Below, piece by piece: positions 38,217 through 48,194 of a stretch of DNA of 64,000 nucleotides. Every line of letters begins with the position of its first letter. Positions within the stretch are counted from its first letter, which is position 1. A program made the position numbers and the translations under genes. The notes below the pieces were generated by a model, which was not told the DNA's origin, searched no databases, and saw nothing but the letters and a program-made list of their open reading frames with translations. Source of the DNA: VFMC01 sp050248155 (GTDB taxonomy: Bacteria; Actinomycetota; Acidimicrobiia; Acidimicrobiales; Ilumatobacteraceae); the NCBI GenBank assembly GCA_050248155.1, contig JBFWSW010000003.1, positions 69,025-133,024 on the forward strand, given 5' to 3'.

Positions 38217-39455
38217 TCACGCCCACATGGTTGCGATCGGCGCGGCGACGAGGCGATCCCCGAGCACGACGACTTGGCGTCCGGTGTGCAGCACGACGCC
38301 GAGTGCGAAGCGGTCGCCGAGACGATCGCGGAGGTACGCGAGGTGGCGCGCGTCGCTGGGCCGCGGCGTCGCGGTGGCCTTGACCTCGATCCCCGCGACG
38401 TGTGGGCCACGCTCGACGATCAGGTCCACTTCCCGCTGGTCGCGATCGCGGTAGTGCGCGAGCGTGACGGACCGGTCGGCCCATGTGGCTTGCTTGGCGA
38501 TCTCTGCCACGACGAACGACTCGAGGAGAGGTCCGAACCACGGGCTGTCCGGACGTGCCAGGTCATCGCCGGTTTGGTCGACGAGGTGCGCTGCGAGGGC
38601 AGTGTCGACGAGATGCGCCCGGCGGCGACGCTTGGCCCGAGTCGTCCGGCTCGTCGTCCAGCCGTGGAGCACGCGCACGAGGTACAGCGTCTCGAGCACG
38701 GCAAGGTACGACTCGACGAGGCCCGCGCTGGCCTGCAGTTCACGACTCAGGTCGGTGGCGACGACCTCGCCCGCCGTGCGCGCGGCCACCTGGTCGAGAA
38801 GCTGCGCCACCAGCGCCGGGCGTCGCACCTCCGCTGCCTGCTCGACGTTCGCCAGCGCGGTGACCGTTCGAAGGTACGAGTCGCACCACGTCGTCCGGAA
38901 GCGGCGGGTGGTCGGGCCGAGCACCATCTCGGGGAACCCGCCCTGCGCGATCAGCTCGGCGTAGTCCGATCGATGCAACGGCGCGTCGGTCGGACCGACG
39001 ACGTGGCCTGCGAAGAGCGCGTCCAGGAACGTCTCCTGCACGCCGAGGCGTTCGCCCATCGACAAGGGCAAGAGCTCGGTCAGGCCGATGCGTCCCGTCA
39101 GCGTCTCCGACAACGTGCGAGTCGACAGGAACCGGGTCGATCCGGCGAGGAGGTACTGCCCGCGACGGTCGGATCCGTCGAGCTGCGCCTTGAGCGCGAG
39201 GAGCAGCCCGTCCCCGCCACGTTGGAACTCGTCGATGGCGACGTCGTCGGGCTGGCCATCGAGGAACCCCACGGGGTCGAGCAGCGCAGCATCCAATGCC
39301 CCCGGCTCGTCCAGTGTCACGACCGGTCCTCGTTGCTGCTGCACCTGCCTCACGAGCGTGCTCTTGCCTGCCTGGCGCGGCCCGTTGATCACGACGGCGC
39401 GAAACCCGGCCAGGAGTTCCTGAGTCGGCCCTCTCAGGTGCCGTGCGATCTCCAC
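38217..39455 (-). CDS. AAA ATPase with DUF4143 domain
   Basis: 412 aa. The N-terminal AAA domain has Walker A NGPRQAGKSTLV (about residues 24-35), Walker B DVAIDEFQR and the arginine-rich sensor YLLAGSTRFLSTR. The C-terminal DUF4143 part carries REVDLIVERGPHVAGIEVKA, a PD-(D/E)XK-like constellation. Proteins of this type are frequent, patchily distributed and often lie beside tRNAs; their cellular role is unsettled. The GTG start at 39455 abuts the family N-terminus MEIARHL. It stands alone between a hairpin-rich gap and tRNA-Thr, which suggests a mobile or accessory gene; this is inference. Confidence 0.85.
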   Translation of the reverse strand: MEIARHLRGPTQELLAGFRAVVINGPRQAGKSTLVRQVQQQRGPVVTLDEPGALDAALLDPVGFLDGQPDDVAIDEFQRGGDGLLLALKAQLDGSDRRGQYLLAGSTRFLSTRTLSETLTGRIGLTELLPLSMGERLGVQETFLDALFAGHVVGPTDAPLHRSDYAELIAQGGFPEMVLGPTTRRFRTTWCDSYLRTVTALANVEQAAEVRRPALVAQLLDQVAARTAGEVVATDLSRELQASAGLVESYLAVLETLYLVRVLHGWTTSRTTRAKRRRRAHLVDTALAAHLVDQTGDDLARPDSPWFGPLLESFVVAEIAKQATWADRSVTLAHYRDRDQREVDLIVERGPHVAGIEVKATATPRPSDARHLAYLRDRLGDRFALGVVLHTGRQVVVLGDRLVAAPIATMWA

Positions 39456-39575
39456 ACGGCAAGGCTAGTCGCGGCTAATGAGGATTTGCCGAATACCTAA
39501 TCGAGACCTGCCGACCGCCTGATGCGGATCTGAAAGGATCCGAGCGAGGCTGAGAGTCTTCGATTGCGTGGCGAC

Positions 39576-39651
39576 TGGAGCCCAGACAGGGAATCGAACC
39601 CTGGACCTTTTCATTACGAGTGAAATGCTCTACCGACTGAGCTATCTGGGC
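39576..39651 (-). tRNA. tRNA-Thr (anticodon CGU), CCA encoded
   Basis: On the minus strand GCCCAGA/TCTGGGC form the acceptor stem, GCTC-AGTCGGTA-GAGC the D-arm, TTTCA-CTCGTAA-TGAAA the anticodon arm with anticodon CGT, and CAGGG-TTCGATT-CCCTG the T-arm. The 3' CCA is encoded. It reads threonine codon ACG. The orphan ATPase lies beyond its 3' end. Confidence 0.97.
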
Positions 39652-39766
39652 GAGGCGGCGAAGACCAGGGCGAAACCCGAGAACTCGTGCCCGACTACGG
39701 CCCGGCATCGTATCGCTCGAACGACGCGCGCCGACGCTGATTCTCCGATGTCCGGCGGACGGGAGG

Positions 39767-40129
39767 TCAGGTGCAGAACTCGTCGACCGCGATGCTGGCG
39801 TCGAGCATCGCATCGAAGTCGGGTTCGTTTCCGGCGAGACGGTCCTCGAGCAGCTCGTACAGCGTCTCCATCTCCTCGGCGACCTCACGTGGCGCTTGAT
39901 CGCTGATCCGGGCGAGCTCCATCGCGGCGGCGACGCTCTCGTCGGCGTCTTGCAGCTCGCCGACCGCCTTCCACCGGTCGCAGAACTCCGCGGGCGCCAA
40001 TGTCGCCGGCGCCGATGCGCGCTCGCCGACGGAACTGTCATCGTCGTCGCCGGAGCAACCTCCGAGGGTCGCCGCCACGACGATGGCGGCTGCCCAGCTC
40101 GTGGTGCGGGGTGCCCGCAGTCGACTCAC
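39767..40129 (-). CDS. Small secreted lipoprotein
   Basis: 120 aa. Signal peptide (RAPRTTSWAAAIVVAATLGG) with a lipobox LGGC at residue 25, then GDDDDSSVG and a helical domain containing a cysteine near each end (PAEFCDRW, and the penultimate residue, AVDEFCT), which could form a disulfide. The GTG at 40129 gives the signal peptide its usual length; upstream in-frame starts would add residues without evidence. Function unknown. Confidence 0.7.
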   Translation of the reverse strand: MSRLRAPRTTSWAAAIVVAATLGGCSGDDDDSSVGERASAPATLAPAEFCDRWKAVGELQDADESVAAAMELARISDQAPREVAEEMETLYELLEDRLAGNEPDFDAMLDASIAVDEFCT

Positions 40130-40254
40130 GTGTCCCGTCCCCGTCGTCCAGACGCCACGCTCGATCCGGTCGTGGTCCGGGGGAGCGTAGCTGGCGAACC
40201 GGCAGCGCTCGGGGACATCGCACCGCGACGCGTCGGTCACGTCGGTCGACGACC

Positions 40255-43200
40255 TCACGTGGAGAGGTGAGCCAGCTGCGCTGAGCCGGGAATGCTGACC
40301 GTCGCTGCGGGCGAACCGTCGGGCAGCGCGACGCACAGCAGCAGCTCGGCGACATCGCGGCCGGTGGCCGCACGAAGGGCCTGTTCGTATGCCTGCAGCT
40401 GCACCCGGTAGCGGTCGACGAGCACCTCGGGCGTCTCGAGGACGTGATCGGTCTTGAAGTCGACGACCACGAAGCGCCCGTCCTCCATCCAGATCGCGTC
40501 GATGATGCCGTAGATGCCGATCGGACCGGAATCGGGCCCGAGGACCTCGGCGCCGACGTACATCTCGCGACGCACCGTGCCCACCTCGGCAGCGCGCCGG
40601 AGGCGGGCGAAGACCTCGCTGGCGAGCACCGACTCGACCAACCGCACGACATACGGGCGGAACCGATCGGGCACGGCTTCGCTGGTGCACTGCCGATCGA
40701 TCAGCTCACCCAGCCCGGCGTGCGGGTCGTTGAGGTCGACGACCTGCAGCGCACCGTGCACTGCACGCCCGATGCGGGTGCCGTACCGCCCGATCTGATC
40801 GGGGAGCGCTGCGAACGCTCGAGCGTGCTTGGCGTGCACGCTCGCGCCCGGGCCGTCGATCGGTTCGAGACCCCCCTCGGCCGGTGCGACCATCTCGTCG
40901 TCGACGGGGGCCGTGGCGTCGGGCACGAGGGGTGCCTCAGCGACGGCCGTGGACGCCTCGTCACGGCGTTGGCGGAGCGAGGTCGCGGACCAACTCGACC
41001 GGATCGTCCACTCGATCGGCCGCGGGTCGGGATGGTCGACGTGCGGATCGAGCTCGGTGACGGCATCGGGCGGTGAGAGCTCGGGCTCGACGAGCTCGAG
41101 CGGTGTGCGGTGCGACTCGTCGAGGTGCACGTCCATCTCGCCCGCCGAGTTGCGGCCCCGTCCTCCGGCCCGGTGCAGGCACACCACCACGTGGTCCTGC
41201 GCCCGTGTGCAGGCGACGTAGGCGAGACGGGCGGCCTCGAGCTCGGCCTGGAGGCTGTCACCGCTGCTGTCCCAGTCGAGCGTGGCGAGCTTGCCCACCT
41301 TCACCGAGACGGTCGCCCCGCCGGGCGAGTCAGCGAACCGGGCGCGCACGAGCTCGCCCGACGGTCGCTGTCGACCGAGCCCAGCGGCCACCACGATGGG
41401 GAACTCGAGACCCTTTGCAGCGTGGATCGTGAGGACGTGCACCGCATCGTCATCGGTCTCGTCGGTCGTGACGTTGCTGCGGTCGTCGTTCTCGACGCGC
41501 ACGGCGATCCAGCGCAAGTACTCACCGAGCGAACCACCGGTCTGCTCGAACCACCAGCGCGCCTCGTCGAGCACCAGGCGCAGCCGCCGCCACGTGGTGA
41601 TGTGTGCCCCGTCGCTCATCGACGCAGCTCGCGAGCGTGACTGCTGGGCCACATGCGCGATGAGCTCGGGCGCCGGCACACGATGCCGTGATGCCGCCCA
41701 GCCGCGGAGCCACGTGAGCGCCTGCAGCACGGCGGGATGTCCCGCAGGCTGCTCGTCTGCGACGAAGGGGTTCCAATGCCCTCCCGCGCGCCGGTGCGCG
41801 ACGAGCTCGAGGTCGCTCACCGCGAGGACGCTCGTGCGCAGCGCGTTGACGACCGTGATGGCTGACGCCGAGTCGTTGATGGCCATCAGCACACGCAACA
41901 GGTCGCGCACCTCGCGGGTGTCGTACAAGAGCGCCCCGCCCTCGACAACGTATGGGATGCCCGCGCGACGGAACGCCGGTTCGAGGTGCACCAGATCGGC
42001 GCGGGTGCGCACCAGGACGGCGATGTCGGCGTGGCGCGCCGGCCGGACGGCGTCATCGACTCGGCACGGCCACGAGCCGACTGCTGTCGCCACGACGCGG
42101 GCGATGTCGGTGGCCTGCCGACGGCCGACCTCGTCCGCTGAGCCGTCGATGACGCCGCCGATCGTCGTCGCCCACGAGGGACCGTCGGGCACGTGCGCCT
42201 CCAACGGGCTGAAGGGCACCTGCCCCTTTCCCTCGTCGGCGCCGAACCACGTGCGGAACGCGGTGTTGACGAACCGGAGCACCTCGGGGCGCGACCTGAA
42301 GTTCGTGGACAGCTGCAACGGGGTGATGTCGGGCTGCGCACGGAGTCGCTCGAACAGCGTCACGTCGGCCTCGCGAAACGCGTAGATCGATTGCTTGGGG
42401 TCGCCGACGGCGAAGAGGACCGGACCCGCCGTGCCGTCCGGGGACGGCTGGGTGAGCGCGACCACGATGTCGTACTGCACCGCGTCGGTGTCCTGGAACT
42501 CGTCGACGCAGAGGTGGCTGATGTCGCGGCGCAAGCCGTCGAGGATGCGCGGGTGGTGGGTGAGGAGCCGGCGGGTGAGCACCAAGATGTCGTCGAAGGA
42601 CACGTTGCCGGCTTGGTAGCGGTCGCGCGCCTCGTCGAGCACCAACGGCACCAGCACCTCGAGCACACGGACCAACGCATCGTGGTGCACCGCCGCCATC
42701 GCTTGCCCGACGAGCGCCTTCACGTCGTCCCGGAACGGCTTGCCGTCGCTCCCCCCGAGCGAGCCGAGCCGGATGTCGGGCGCATCCTCGCGGGCCTCCG
42801 CCATCGTGGCAGCTGCTGCGAAGCGCTGCATCGCGATCGCGATCTCGCCGATCGGCTCGCGCAGCTTGGGCGGGCAGCTGCCGTCGCCGGCGAGCTCGGT
42901 CAACCGGGCAGCCAGCGACGCAGCGGTGTCACGCCAGCCGACGGGCCGGGGGATCTGCGCGTCGGCGAAGCGATCCCACTGCTGGTCGACGAGCGACACC
43001 AGCTGGTCGAAGAAGTACACGCTGTTGGATGCCACGAGGACGTCGATCGCCTCGCGGAGCAGCGGGTCGTCGAGCTCGGCGACCTGCTCGAAGAAGCGGT
43101 GCCGCACCCTCGTGGCGCGCTCGGACGATCCGGTGCCGGCGAGGAGCTCGTCCTGCGTCGAGAAGACCGGCGGCAACCCGGCCTCGAGCGGGTGCCGCCG

Positions 43201-43521
43201 AAGGATGGACAGGCAGAAGGCGTGGATGGTGCCGACCGTCATCTGGTCGATCGAGGGCACGAGAGCTGCAGGCAGCTTCGATCGGAGCTTGTCGACGAGG
43301 TCGCGCGCGGCGCGCTCGGTGAAGGTGATCGCGACCACGCCGGCAGGGTCGGCGTCTGTCTCGAGCACGTGGCGGAGCCGCGCGATGAGCGTCTCGGTCT
43401 TGCCGGCGCCGGCGCCCGCTGCGACTGCGAACGGGTGGGCGAGATCGTCACGCGCCCGGTCGCGCTCGGCCTGGTCGAGCAGCTCGTCGGCGAAGCTCAG
43501 CGTCAGCTGTCCCTCGGTCAC
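40255..43521 (-). CDS. UvrD/RecB-family helicase-nuclease (AddA-like)
   Basis: 1088 aa. The superfamily-1 helicase half has Walker A GAGAGKT at residues 36-42, a Q-motif-like start, DEFQDTDAVQYDI as motif II and VLTIHAAKGLEFPIV near motif V. The C-terminal RecB-type nuclease at about 1000-1060 has D1008 in GIIDAIWM, and D1021 and K1023 in VVVDFKTD. It would process double-strand DNA ends with the adjacent AddB-like subunit for homologous recombination. The GTG start overlaps the partner's stop by 4 nt (GTGA). No RecD or RecF-type gene is next to it. Confidence 0.9.
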   Translation of the reverse strand: MTEGQLTLSFADELLDQAERDRARDDLAHPFAVAAGAGAGKTETLIARLRHVLETDADPAGVVAITFTERAARDLVDKLRSKLPAALVPSIDQMTVGTIHAFCLSILRRHPLEAGLPPVFSTQDELLAGTGSSERATRVRHRFFEQVAELDDPLLREAIDVLVASNSVYFFDQLVSLVDQQWDRFADAQIPRPVGWRDTAASLAARLTELAGDGSCPPKLREPIGEIAIAMQRFAAAATMAEAREDAPDIRLGSLGGSDGKPFRDDVKALVGQAMAAVHHDALVRVLEVLVPLVLDEARDRYQAGNVSFDDILVLTRRLLTHHPRILDGLRRDISHLCVDEFQDTDAVQYDIVVALTQPSPDGTAGPVLFAVGDPKQSIYAFREADVTLFERLRAQPDITPLQLSTNFRSRPEVLRFVNTAFRTWFGADEGKGQVPFSPLEAHVPDGPSWATTIGGVIDGSADEVGRRQATDIARVVATAVGSWPCRVDDAVRPARHADIAVLVRTRADLVHLEPAFRRAGIPYVVEGGALLYDTREVRDLLRVLMAINDSASAITVVNALRTSVLAVSDLELVAHRRAGGHWNPFVADEQPAGHPAVLQALTWLRGWAASRHRVPAPELIAHVAQQSRSRAASMSDGAHITTWRRLRLVLDEARWWFEQTGGSLGEYLRWIAVRVENDDRSNVTTDETDDDAVHVLTIHAAKGLEFPIVVAAGLGRQRPSGELVRARFADSPGGATVSVKVGKLATLDWDSSGDSLQAELEAARLAYVACTRAQDHVVVCLHRAGGRGRNSAGEMDVHLDESHRTPLELVEPELSPPDAVTELDPHVDHPDPRPIEWTIRSSWSATSLRQRRDEASTAVAEAPLVPDATAPVDDEMVAPAEGGLEPIDGPGASVHAKHARAFAALPDQIGRYGTRIGRAVHGALQVVDLNDPHAGLGELIDRQCTSEAVPDRFRPYVVRLVESVLASEVFARLRRAAEVGTVRREMYVGAEVLGPDSGPIGIYGIIDAIWMEDGRFVVVDFKTDHVLETPEVLVDRYRVQLQAYEQALRAATGRDVAELLLCVALPDGSPAATVSIPGSAQLAHLST

Positions 43522-46500
43522 GACGACTCCTCGCTCGACGACTCCTGGGTCGCGGCGGCCAGCCATTCCGCGAGGCGCTGGTTCGTCTCGTCGGCGCCGA
43601 GCCCGTCGGGCGAGCACACCTCGCAGCCCCAGGTGCCGACCTCACCGGGGACGAACTCGCCCCGCCGGATGTGATCGGCGATGTCGTCCAGGCGCTCGTG
43701 CAGCGCATCGGTCACCTGCGGGGTCAGTTGCAGGCGCACGTCGGGGTTGCGGTCGTGACGCCCCACGAAACGGTAGGCGGCCTGCTGCACGTCGAAGCCG
43801 CGAACCTGCCCGGCCGCCCATCCGTAGAAGGCGAGCTGCAACTTGTCGGTCGCTGCGCCGAGGGGCGTGTCCTGGTTGATGGTGCTGTACGGGTCGTCCT
43901 TCCCCGACTTCAGGTCCATGACCCGGACCGATCCGTCCGGCATGCGGTCGAGCCGGTCGATCGATCCGGCGAAGTGCACCTCGAGATCGGGGTGCACCGG
44001 TGAGTGCCAGATCACCGGCTCGGCCCCGTTGCGGGCGCCGAAGCTGAGCTCGGTGGCGAGCGGAGTCGCGCCGTCCGCGAGCTCGGCCTCGAGACCGCGC
44101 CGCAGCGCGACCATGATCTGCGCCCGTCGCGCCCGCCACATCTGTGGATGACCGAGTCGGTGCTGTTCGAGCCGGGTGGCGGCTTCGTCGTCGAGGATCT
44201 GGCCGGCCCGGTGCAGTACCCGCTCGAGGTCGTTGCGATCGGCGATCCACGGTCGATCGAGTGTGGGGTTGGCCTCGATGAACTCGTTGAGCAGGCATTC
44301 GAAGACGCGGTGGACGAGCGTGCCTTTGTCGCGCGGCTCGACGTCGACGATGTCGGAGGGATCGGTGTCGTCGATCGGTGCACCGAGCACCCGGGTGACG
44401 AAGTACCGGACGCCGCAGTGGATCCAGTCCTCGAACGAGGTGATGCCCGACTGCGCGCGCAGGCCGTCGGCCGTCGTGCGCGTGAACGGGTCGAGGTCGC
44501 CGAGTGGGCCGACGCTGCCGTCGAACTCGGTGGGCTGGGGTTGGCGTCGAGAGGTGATGGCACGGCGCCGGCGATTGAGGCGCGGCTCGGTTCGGTCGGG
44601 GTTGCGGCTGAACCACTCGTCGGCGTCGAGCCAGGGTCGCGCGGCGCCGACGACTTGCGCGGCGTGCGACACGACGTGCTCGTGTTGCACGCCCTCGGAC
44701 GGGATGAGCGAGGACGGATACAACGCCCCACCCGAGCGGATGTCCCACCGTGCGTGGGTGACGGTGACGCTGCACGATGCACCGTCGAGCGCGGCCAGGA
44801 ACCCGCGCCGATCTCGTACCGGCCGGTTGGCCGGACCGGTGAGCACGCCCAGCGGCTCGGGACCGAGCGCACGGGTGAGCACCAGGTCGTCGATGACGCG
44901 CCCGGGGAGCAGGCCGTCGTTCGCACCCACGACGAAGACGTGGTCGAACGCGGCGCCCGCCGCGTCGACGAGCTGGGCGACCGCGACACCTGCACCCTTG
45001 CTCTCGGCGCTGATGACCGATTCGTCGAGGAACGCGGTCACGAGGCGAGCCGCGGCACGCGTGCTTCGTACCAAGCCGAACTCGTCGAGTCGGCCGAGCA
45101 TGGCGAACACGCCCTCGACCTGTTCGGCCGCGTCGAGCTGCCAGTTCGGCACCCCCTTCCATGCTTGGGCACGCCATTCCACCGTGCCGCAGTGCGAGGT
45201 GAACCACGCCTCGAGCGCGGTCGACAGCTCGGCCCAGCTTCCGGCAGCCCGCACGGCCTCGCGGTGCCGTCGCTGCAGCCCGACGAACCCGGCGAGCCCT
45301 CGGTGGCGCCGCTCGTCGGTGCTGTCGGGTTCGAACACGAGCTGTTCGAACGCCGGCCAGTCGCGCTCGGCGACGACGCCCCAGTGGCGCGCGAGGCGGT
45401 TCCACTGGTCGGCACTGCGGCGCCGGGTGCGAGGCGTGCCGTCCGCGTCGGTGTCGTGACCGAACGGTGCCACGCGTGCGAGCTCGACGATCGTGCGCCG
45501 GTCGAGGCCCTCGGTGGCGAGGGTGAGCAGCAGTCGCAGCACCTGCCCGGCGATCGAGCCCCTGAGGGCCGGGCTCACCTGACCGCGCGCCGCGATCTCT
45601 GCGCCGGAGAGCACTGCCGAGAGTGCCGTGCGGTGCGGCCCAGAGGGCGGATACAACACTGCGATCCGGTCGGCGACGACGCCTGCGTCGAGCAGCCCGA
45701 CGATGCGGCGCGCCACCTCGCGCACCTCCTCGTCGTGATCGGGGCACGAGACGACCGCCGGGACGACCGTGGTGCGGGCCGGTGGATGCGCATCGACCAC
45801 GACGGGTCGGCCGATGATGCGTGACACGTGCGGAGCCACGGAGAGATCGTGGTCGCGGCTGCTCGTAGCGACCACGACGGTGCGAGCCGCGCGATGGGCC
45901 AACGCCCGGAGGAAGTCGACGTGAGCCGGGTTGAACTGCTGCGTCACGACGAGGACGAGCGGGTCGCCGCCGACATCACGATCGTCCGCAGCGTCCGACA
46001 GCAGCCCGGTCGCCGTGCGGATGATCTCGGCCGGATCGACGAACCCTCCGTCGAGCAGCGCTCGGCGCACGTCGGCGACGACGGCGCACACCGCAGCGGC
46101 GCTGGCCCGGCTACCGGCGAGCTCGTGCAGGGCGTGGCGGTGATCGACATCGAGGGTGAACACACCGTCGAGGGCAGTGACCGCGCGAACGATCGCGTCG
46201 TGCGTCGCTGGATGTTCGGCACAGGATGCGAAGAGCGCGGGTCGCGTCCGCTCGTCGGCGAGCACCTGCTGCACCGCAGCGAGCACCGCCACCGGCGGAG
46301 CGGGACGGCGGTCACCGAGCACGGACGACGCGAGCTCTGTCGCCAATCGGAGCGTGCCCCCGATCTCGGCGCCACAGGTGCCGCCGAACCTCGGGAGCGC
46401 CCGCCGCAGACCGTCGACGGTGGCGCTGTCGGGAGCGACGACTCGGACGAGCCGGAGCGGATCGCCCGCCTGCAGCTCGCGGATCGCATCCCCGACCGCG

Positions 46501-46559
46501 CGCACCATCGACCCACCCGGAGTGGTGACGCGCACCTCGATGTCTGCCGGGGAGCCCAC
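43518..46559 (-). CDS. AddB-like helicase/nuclease partner with PD-(D/E)XK domain
   Basis: 1013 aa. The N-terminal region lacks a Walker A loop. A helicase-like middle carries DHVFVVGANDGLLPGRVIDD. The C-terminal RecB-type nuclease has FAGSIDRLDRMPDGSVRVMD and LKSGKDD. Cysteines in IHCGVRYF and in GCEVC are placed like the iron-sulfur ligands of AddB-type nucleases, but a full four-Cys set is not evident. The GTG start at 46559 has TAGGTT 6 nt upstream. It is the first gene of a two-gene operon with an AddA-like helicase. Confidence 0.8.
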   Translation of the reverse strand: MGSPADIEVRVTTPGGSMVRAVGDAIRELQAGDPLRLVRVVAPDSATVDGLRRALPRFGGTCGAEIGGTLRLATELASSVLGDRRPAPPVAVLAAVQQVLADERTRPALFASCAEHPATHDAIVRAVTALDGVFTLDVDHRHALHELAGSRASAAAVCAVVADVRRALLDGGFVDPAEIIRTATGLLSDAADDRDVGGDPLVLVVTQQFNPAHVDFLRALAHRAARTVVVATSSRDHDLSVAPHVSRIIGRPVVVDAHPPARTTVVPAVVSCPDHDEEVREVARRIVGLLDAGVVADRIAVLYPPSGPHRTALSAVLSGAEIAARGQVSPALRGSIAGQVLRLLLTLATEGLDRRTIVELARVAPFGHDTDADGTPRTRRRSADQWNRLARHWGVVAERDWPAFEQLVFEPDSTDERRHRGLAGFVGLQRRHREAVRAAGSWAELSTALEAWFTSHCGTVEWRAQAWKGVPNWQLDAAEQVEGVFAMLGRLDEFGLVRSTRAAARLVTAFLDESVISAESKGAGVAVAQLVDAAGAAFDHVFVVGANDGLLPGRVIDDLVLTRALGPEPLGVLTGPANRPVRDRRGFLAALDGASCSVTVTHARWDIRSGGALYPSSLIPSEGVQHEHVVSHAAQVVGAARPWLDADEWFSRNPDRTEPRLNRRRRAITSRRQPQPTEFDGSVGPLGDLDPFTRTTADGLRAQSGITSFEDWIHCGVRYFVTRVLGAPIDDTDPSDIVDVEPRDKGTLVHRVFECLLNEFIEANPTLDRPWIADRNDLERVLHRAGQILDDEAATRLEQHRLGHPQMWRARRAQIMVALRRGLEAELADGATPLATELSFGARNGAEPVIWHSPVHPDLEVHFAGSIDRLDRMPDGSVRVMDLKSGKDDPYSTINQDTPLGAATDKLQLAFYGWAAGQVRGFDVQQAAYRFVGRHDRNPDVRLQLTPQVTDALHERLDDIADHIRRGEFVPGEVGTWGCEVCSPDGLGADETNQRLAEWLAAATQESSSEESS

Positions 46560-46565
46560 GAACCG

Positions 46566-46571
46566 AACCTA
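46566..46571 (-). promoter_or_regulatory. Putative leaderless -10 box of the AddB/AddA-like operon
   Basis: TAGGTT on the minus strand, 6 nt before the GTG start at 46559. Confidence 0.35.
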
Positions 46572-46676
46572 CCGCGGGGGTGTGGCGTGGCCCGGCGGAG
46601 GGGTCGGCACGGCCGCTGCCGCCCGGTTGGTAGTTTCGGCTCGGTCCGAGGGGTGACCGAAGAGGGGGAGCAGCAG

Positions 46677-48185
46677 ATGCTGGACCGGATCGTGCACGAC
46701 GCAGCGGCGAGGTACGGCGACAAGGTCGCGCTGATCACGGCCGGCCGGGTGCTGACGTACCGTGAGCTCGACGACCTGGCCACCGCGTTCGCTCGTGCCC
46801 TGCAGCGGCAGGGCACTGCCGAGGGCGACCGCGTGTCCATCTACTCGCAGAACCGTTGGGAGTGGGTGGTCGCCTACCACGGCATCCTCAAGGCGGGCGC
46901 GGTCGTGAACCCGATCAACGTGATGCTCACGGCCGAAGAGGTCGCGTTCGTGCTGAACAACTGCGGCGCTCGTGCCGTGATCACGTCCGGCGACAAGGCC
47001 GACGCGATCCTCGGACTTGCTCCTGGCGTGCCCGCGCTGTCCCACGTCATCGACTTCGACGGTGTCGCCGACGGCGCAACGCCCTTTGCCGACTGCCTCG
47101 TGGACCGAACGACATCGCTCGCTGTCGGTGAGCCCAAGCCGACCGCGCTCTCGACCATCGGCTACACGTCGGGCACGACCGGCCACCCCAAGGGCGCGAT
47201 GCAATCGCACCTGGCCGTGTACCTCAACTGCGCGTTGACGGCCACCATGCACGTGCGCACGTCGAACGACGTCGTCGTGACTGCGCTCCCGGCACCGCAC
47301 GTGTACGGCAACGTCGTGATCAACAGCACCTTCATGAGCGGCGGCACGGTCGTGCTGATGGAGCGCTTCGACGCCCACGCGGCCCTGGGTCTGATCGCCG
47401 AGCACCGCGCCACGATGTTCGAGGGCGTCCCGACGATGTACGCGATGATGCTGGCCGATCCAGGGCTGGAGGATGCTGATCTGAGCAGCCTCACCCGGTG
47501 CACCGTGGGGGGACAGACCATCTCGACCTCGGTGATCGACGCCTGGGAAGCACGGTCCGGCGCGCCGCTCATCGAGCTGTGGGGGATGACCGAGTTGGCC
47601 GGGCTCGGCACGACCCACGCGCTCTACGCACCGAACGTCCACGGCTCGATCGGCGTCGCCCTGCCCGGTGTCGAAGTTCGCGTCGGGAACTTCGACGACC
47701 CGTCGGCGACGATGCCACCCGGTGAGCCCGGCGAGCTGATGGTGCGCGGACCGATCGTCATGCTGGGCTACTACGGCAACGAGGCGGCGACGCGAGCGAC
47801 GGTCGAGGACGACGGCTGGCTGCACACGGGCGACGTCGCGGTGTCGGACGAGTTCGGTCGCTTCTTCATCGTCGACCGTCGCAAGGACATGATCATCACG
47901 GCGGGTTACAACGTCTACCCGGCCGAGATCGAGCGGGTCGTCGCCGCCCATCCAGCGGTCGCGATGGTCGCGGTCGGTGCCGAGACCGACGCCGTCAAGG
48001 GCGAGCTGGCGCGTGCGTACGTGGTGCTGCGCGCGGGCAGCACGGCGACGGAGTCCGAGATCGTCGACTTCTGCCGCCCGCACCTGGCGTCGTACAAGTT
48101 GCCCCGATCGGTGCGCTTCGTCGCTGATCTGCCGAAGACCTCGACGGGCAAGATCATGCGTCGCGCGCTGCGAGACCTCGACTGA
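46677..48185 (+). CDS. AMP-dependent acyl-CoA synthetase/ligase
   Basis: 502 aa ANL-superfamily enzyme activating a carboxylic acid via an adenylate. The phosphate loop YTSGTTGHPKGAM starts at about residue 162, LIELWGMTE and the hinge DRRKDMIITAGYNVYP follow, and the C-terminal catalytic lysine lies in TSTGKIMRRAL. Length and motif order fit fatty-acyl or long-chain CoA ligases. GGGGGAG sits 6 nt before the ATG at 46677 and sets this start. It diverges from the nuclease operon. Substrate unknown. Confidence 0.92.
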   Translation: MLDRIVHDAAARYGDKVALITAGRVLTYRELDDLATAFARALQRQGTAEGDRVSIYSQNRWEWVVAYHGILKAGAVVNPINVMLTAEEVAFVLNNCGARAVITSGDKADAILGLAPGVPALSHVIDFDGVADGATPFADCLVDRTTSLAVGEPKPTALSTIGYTSGTTGHPKGAMQSHLAVYLNCALTATMHVRTSNDVVVTALPAPHVYGNVVINSTFMSGGTVVLMERFDAHAALGLIAEHRATMFEGVPTMYAMMLADPGLEDADLSSLTRCTVGGQTISTSVIDAWEARSGAPLIELWGMTELAGLGTTHALYAPNVHGSIGVALPGVEVRVGNFDDPSATMPPGEPGELMVRGPIVMLGYYGNEAATRATVEDDGWLHTGDVAVSDEFGRFFIVDRRKDMIITAGYNVYPAEIERVVAAHPAVAMVAVGAETDAVKGELARAYVVLRAGSTATESEIVDFCRPHLASYKLPRSVRFVADLPKTSTGKIMRRALRDLD

Positions 48186-48194
48186 TCCGTCAGC

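Noticed and set aside
38217..39651. Genomic island at tRNA-Thr
   Set aside because: No integrase, and no second copy of the tRNA 3' end was found on the ATPase side, so an attachment site cannot be supported.
39568..39906. Frame with TGAQTGNRTLDLFITSEML over the tRNA-Thr
   Set aside because: Artefact of translating the antisense of tRNA-Thr; likewise the minus-strand frame with IAQSVEHFTRNEKVQGSIPC.
45828..46676. Upstream extension of the acyl-CoA ligase frame by 283 codons
   Set aside because: It lies antisense to the AddB-like gene; GGGGGAG before ATG 46677 and the family N-terminus fix the start there.
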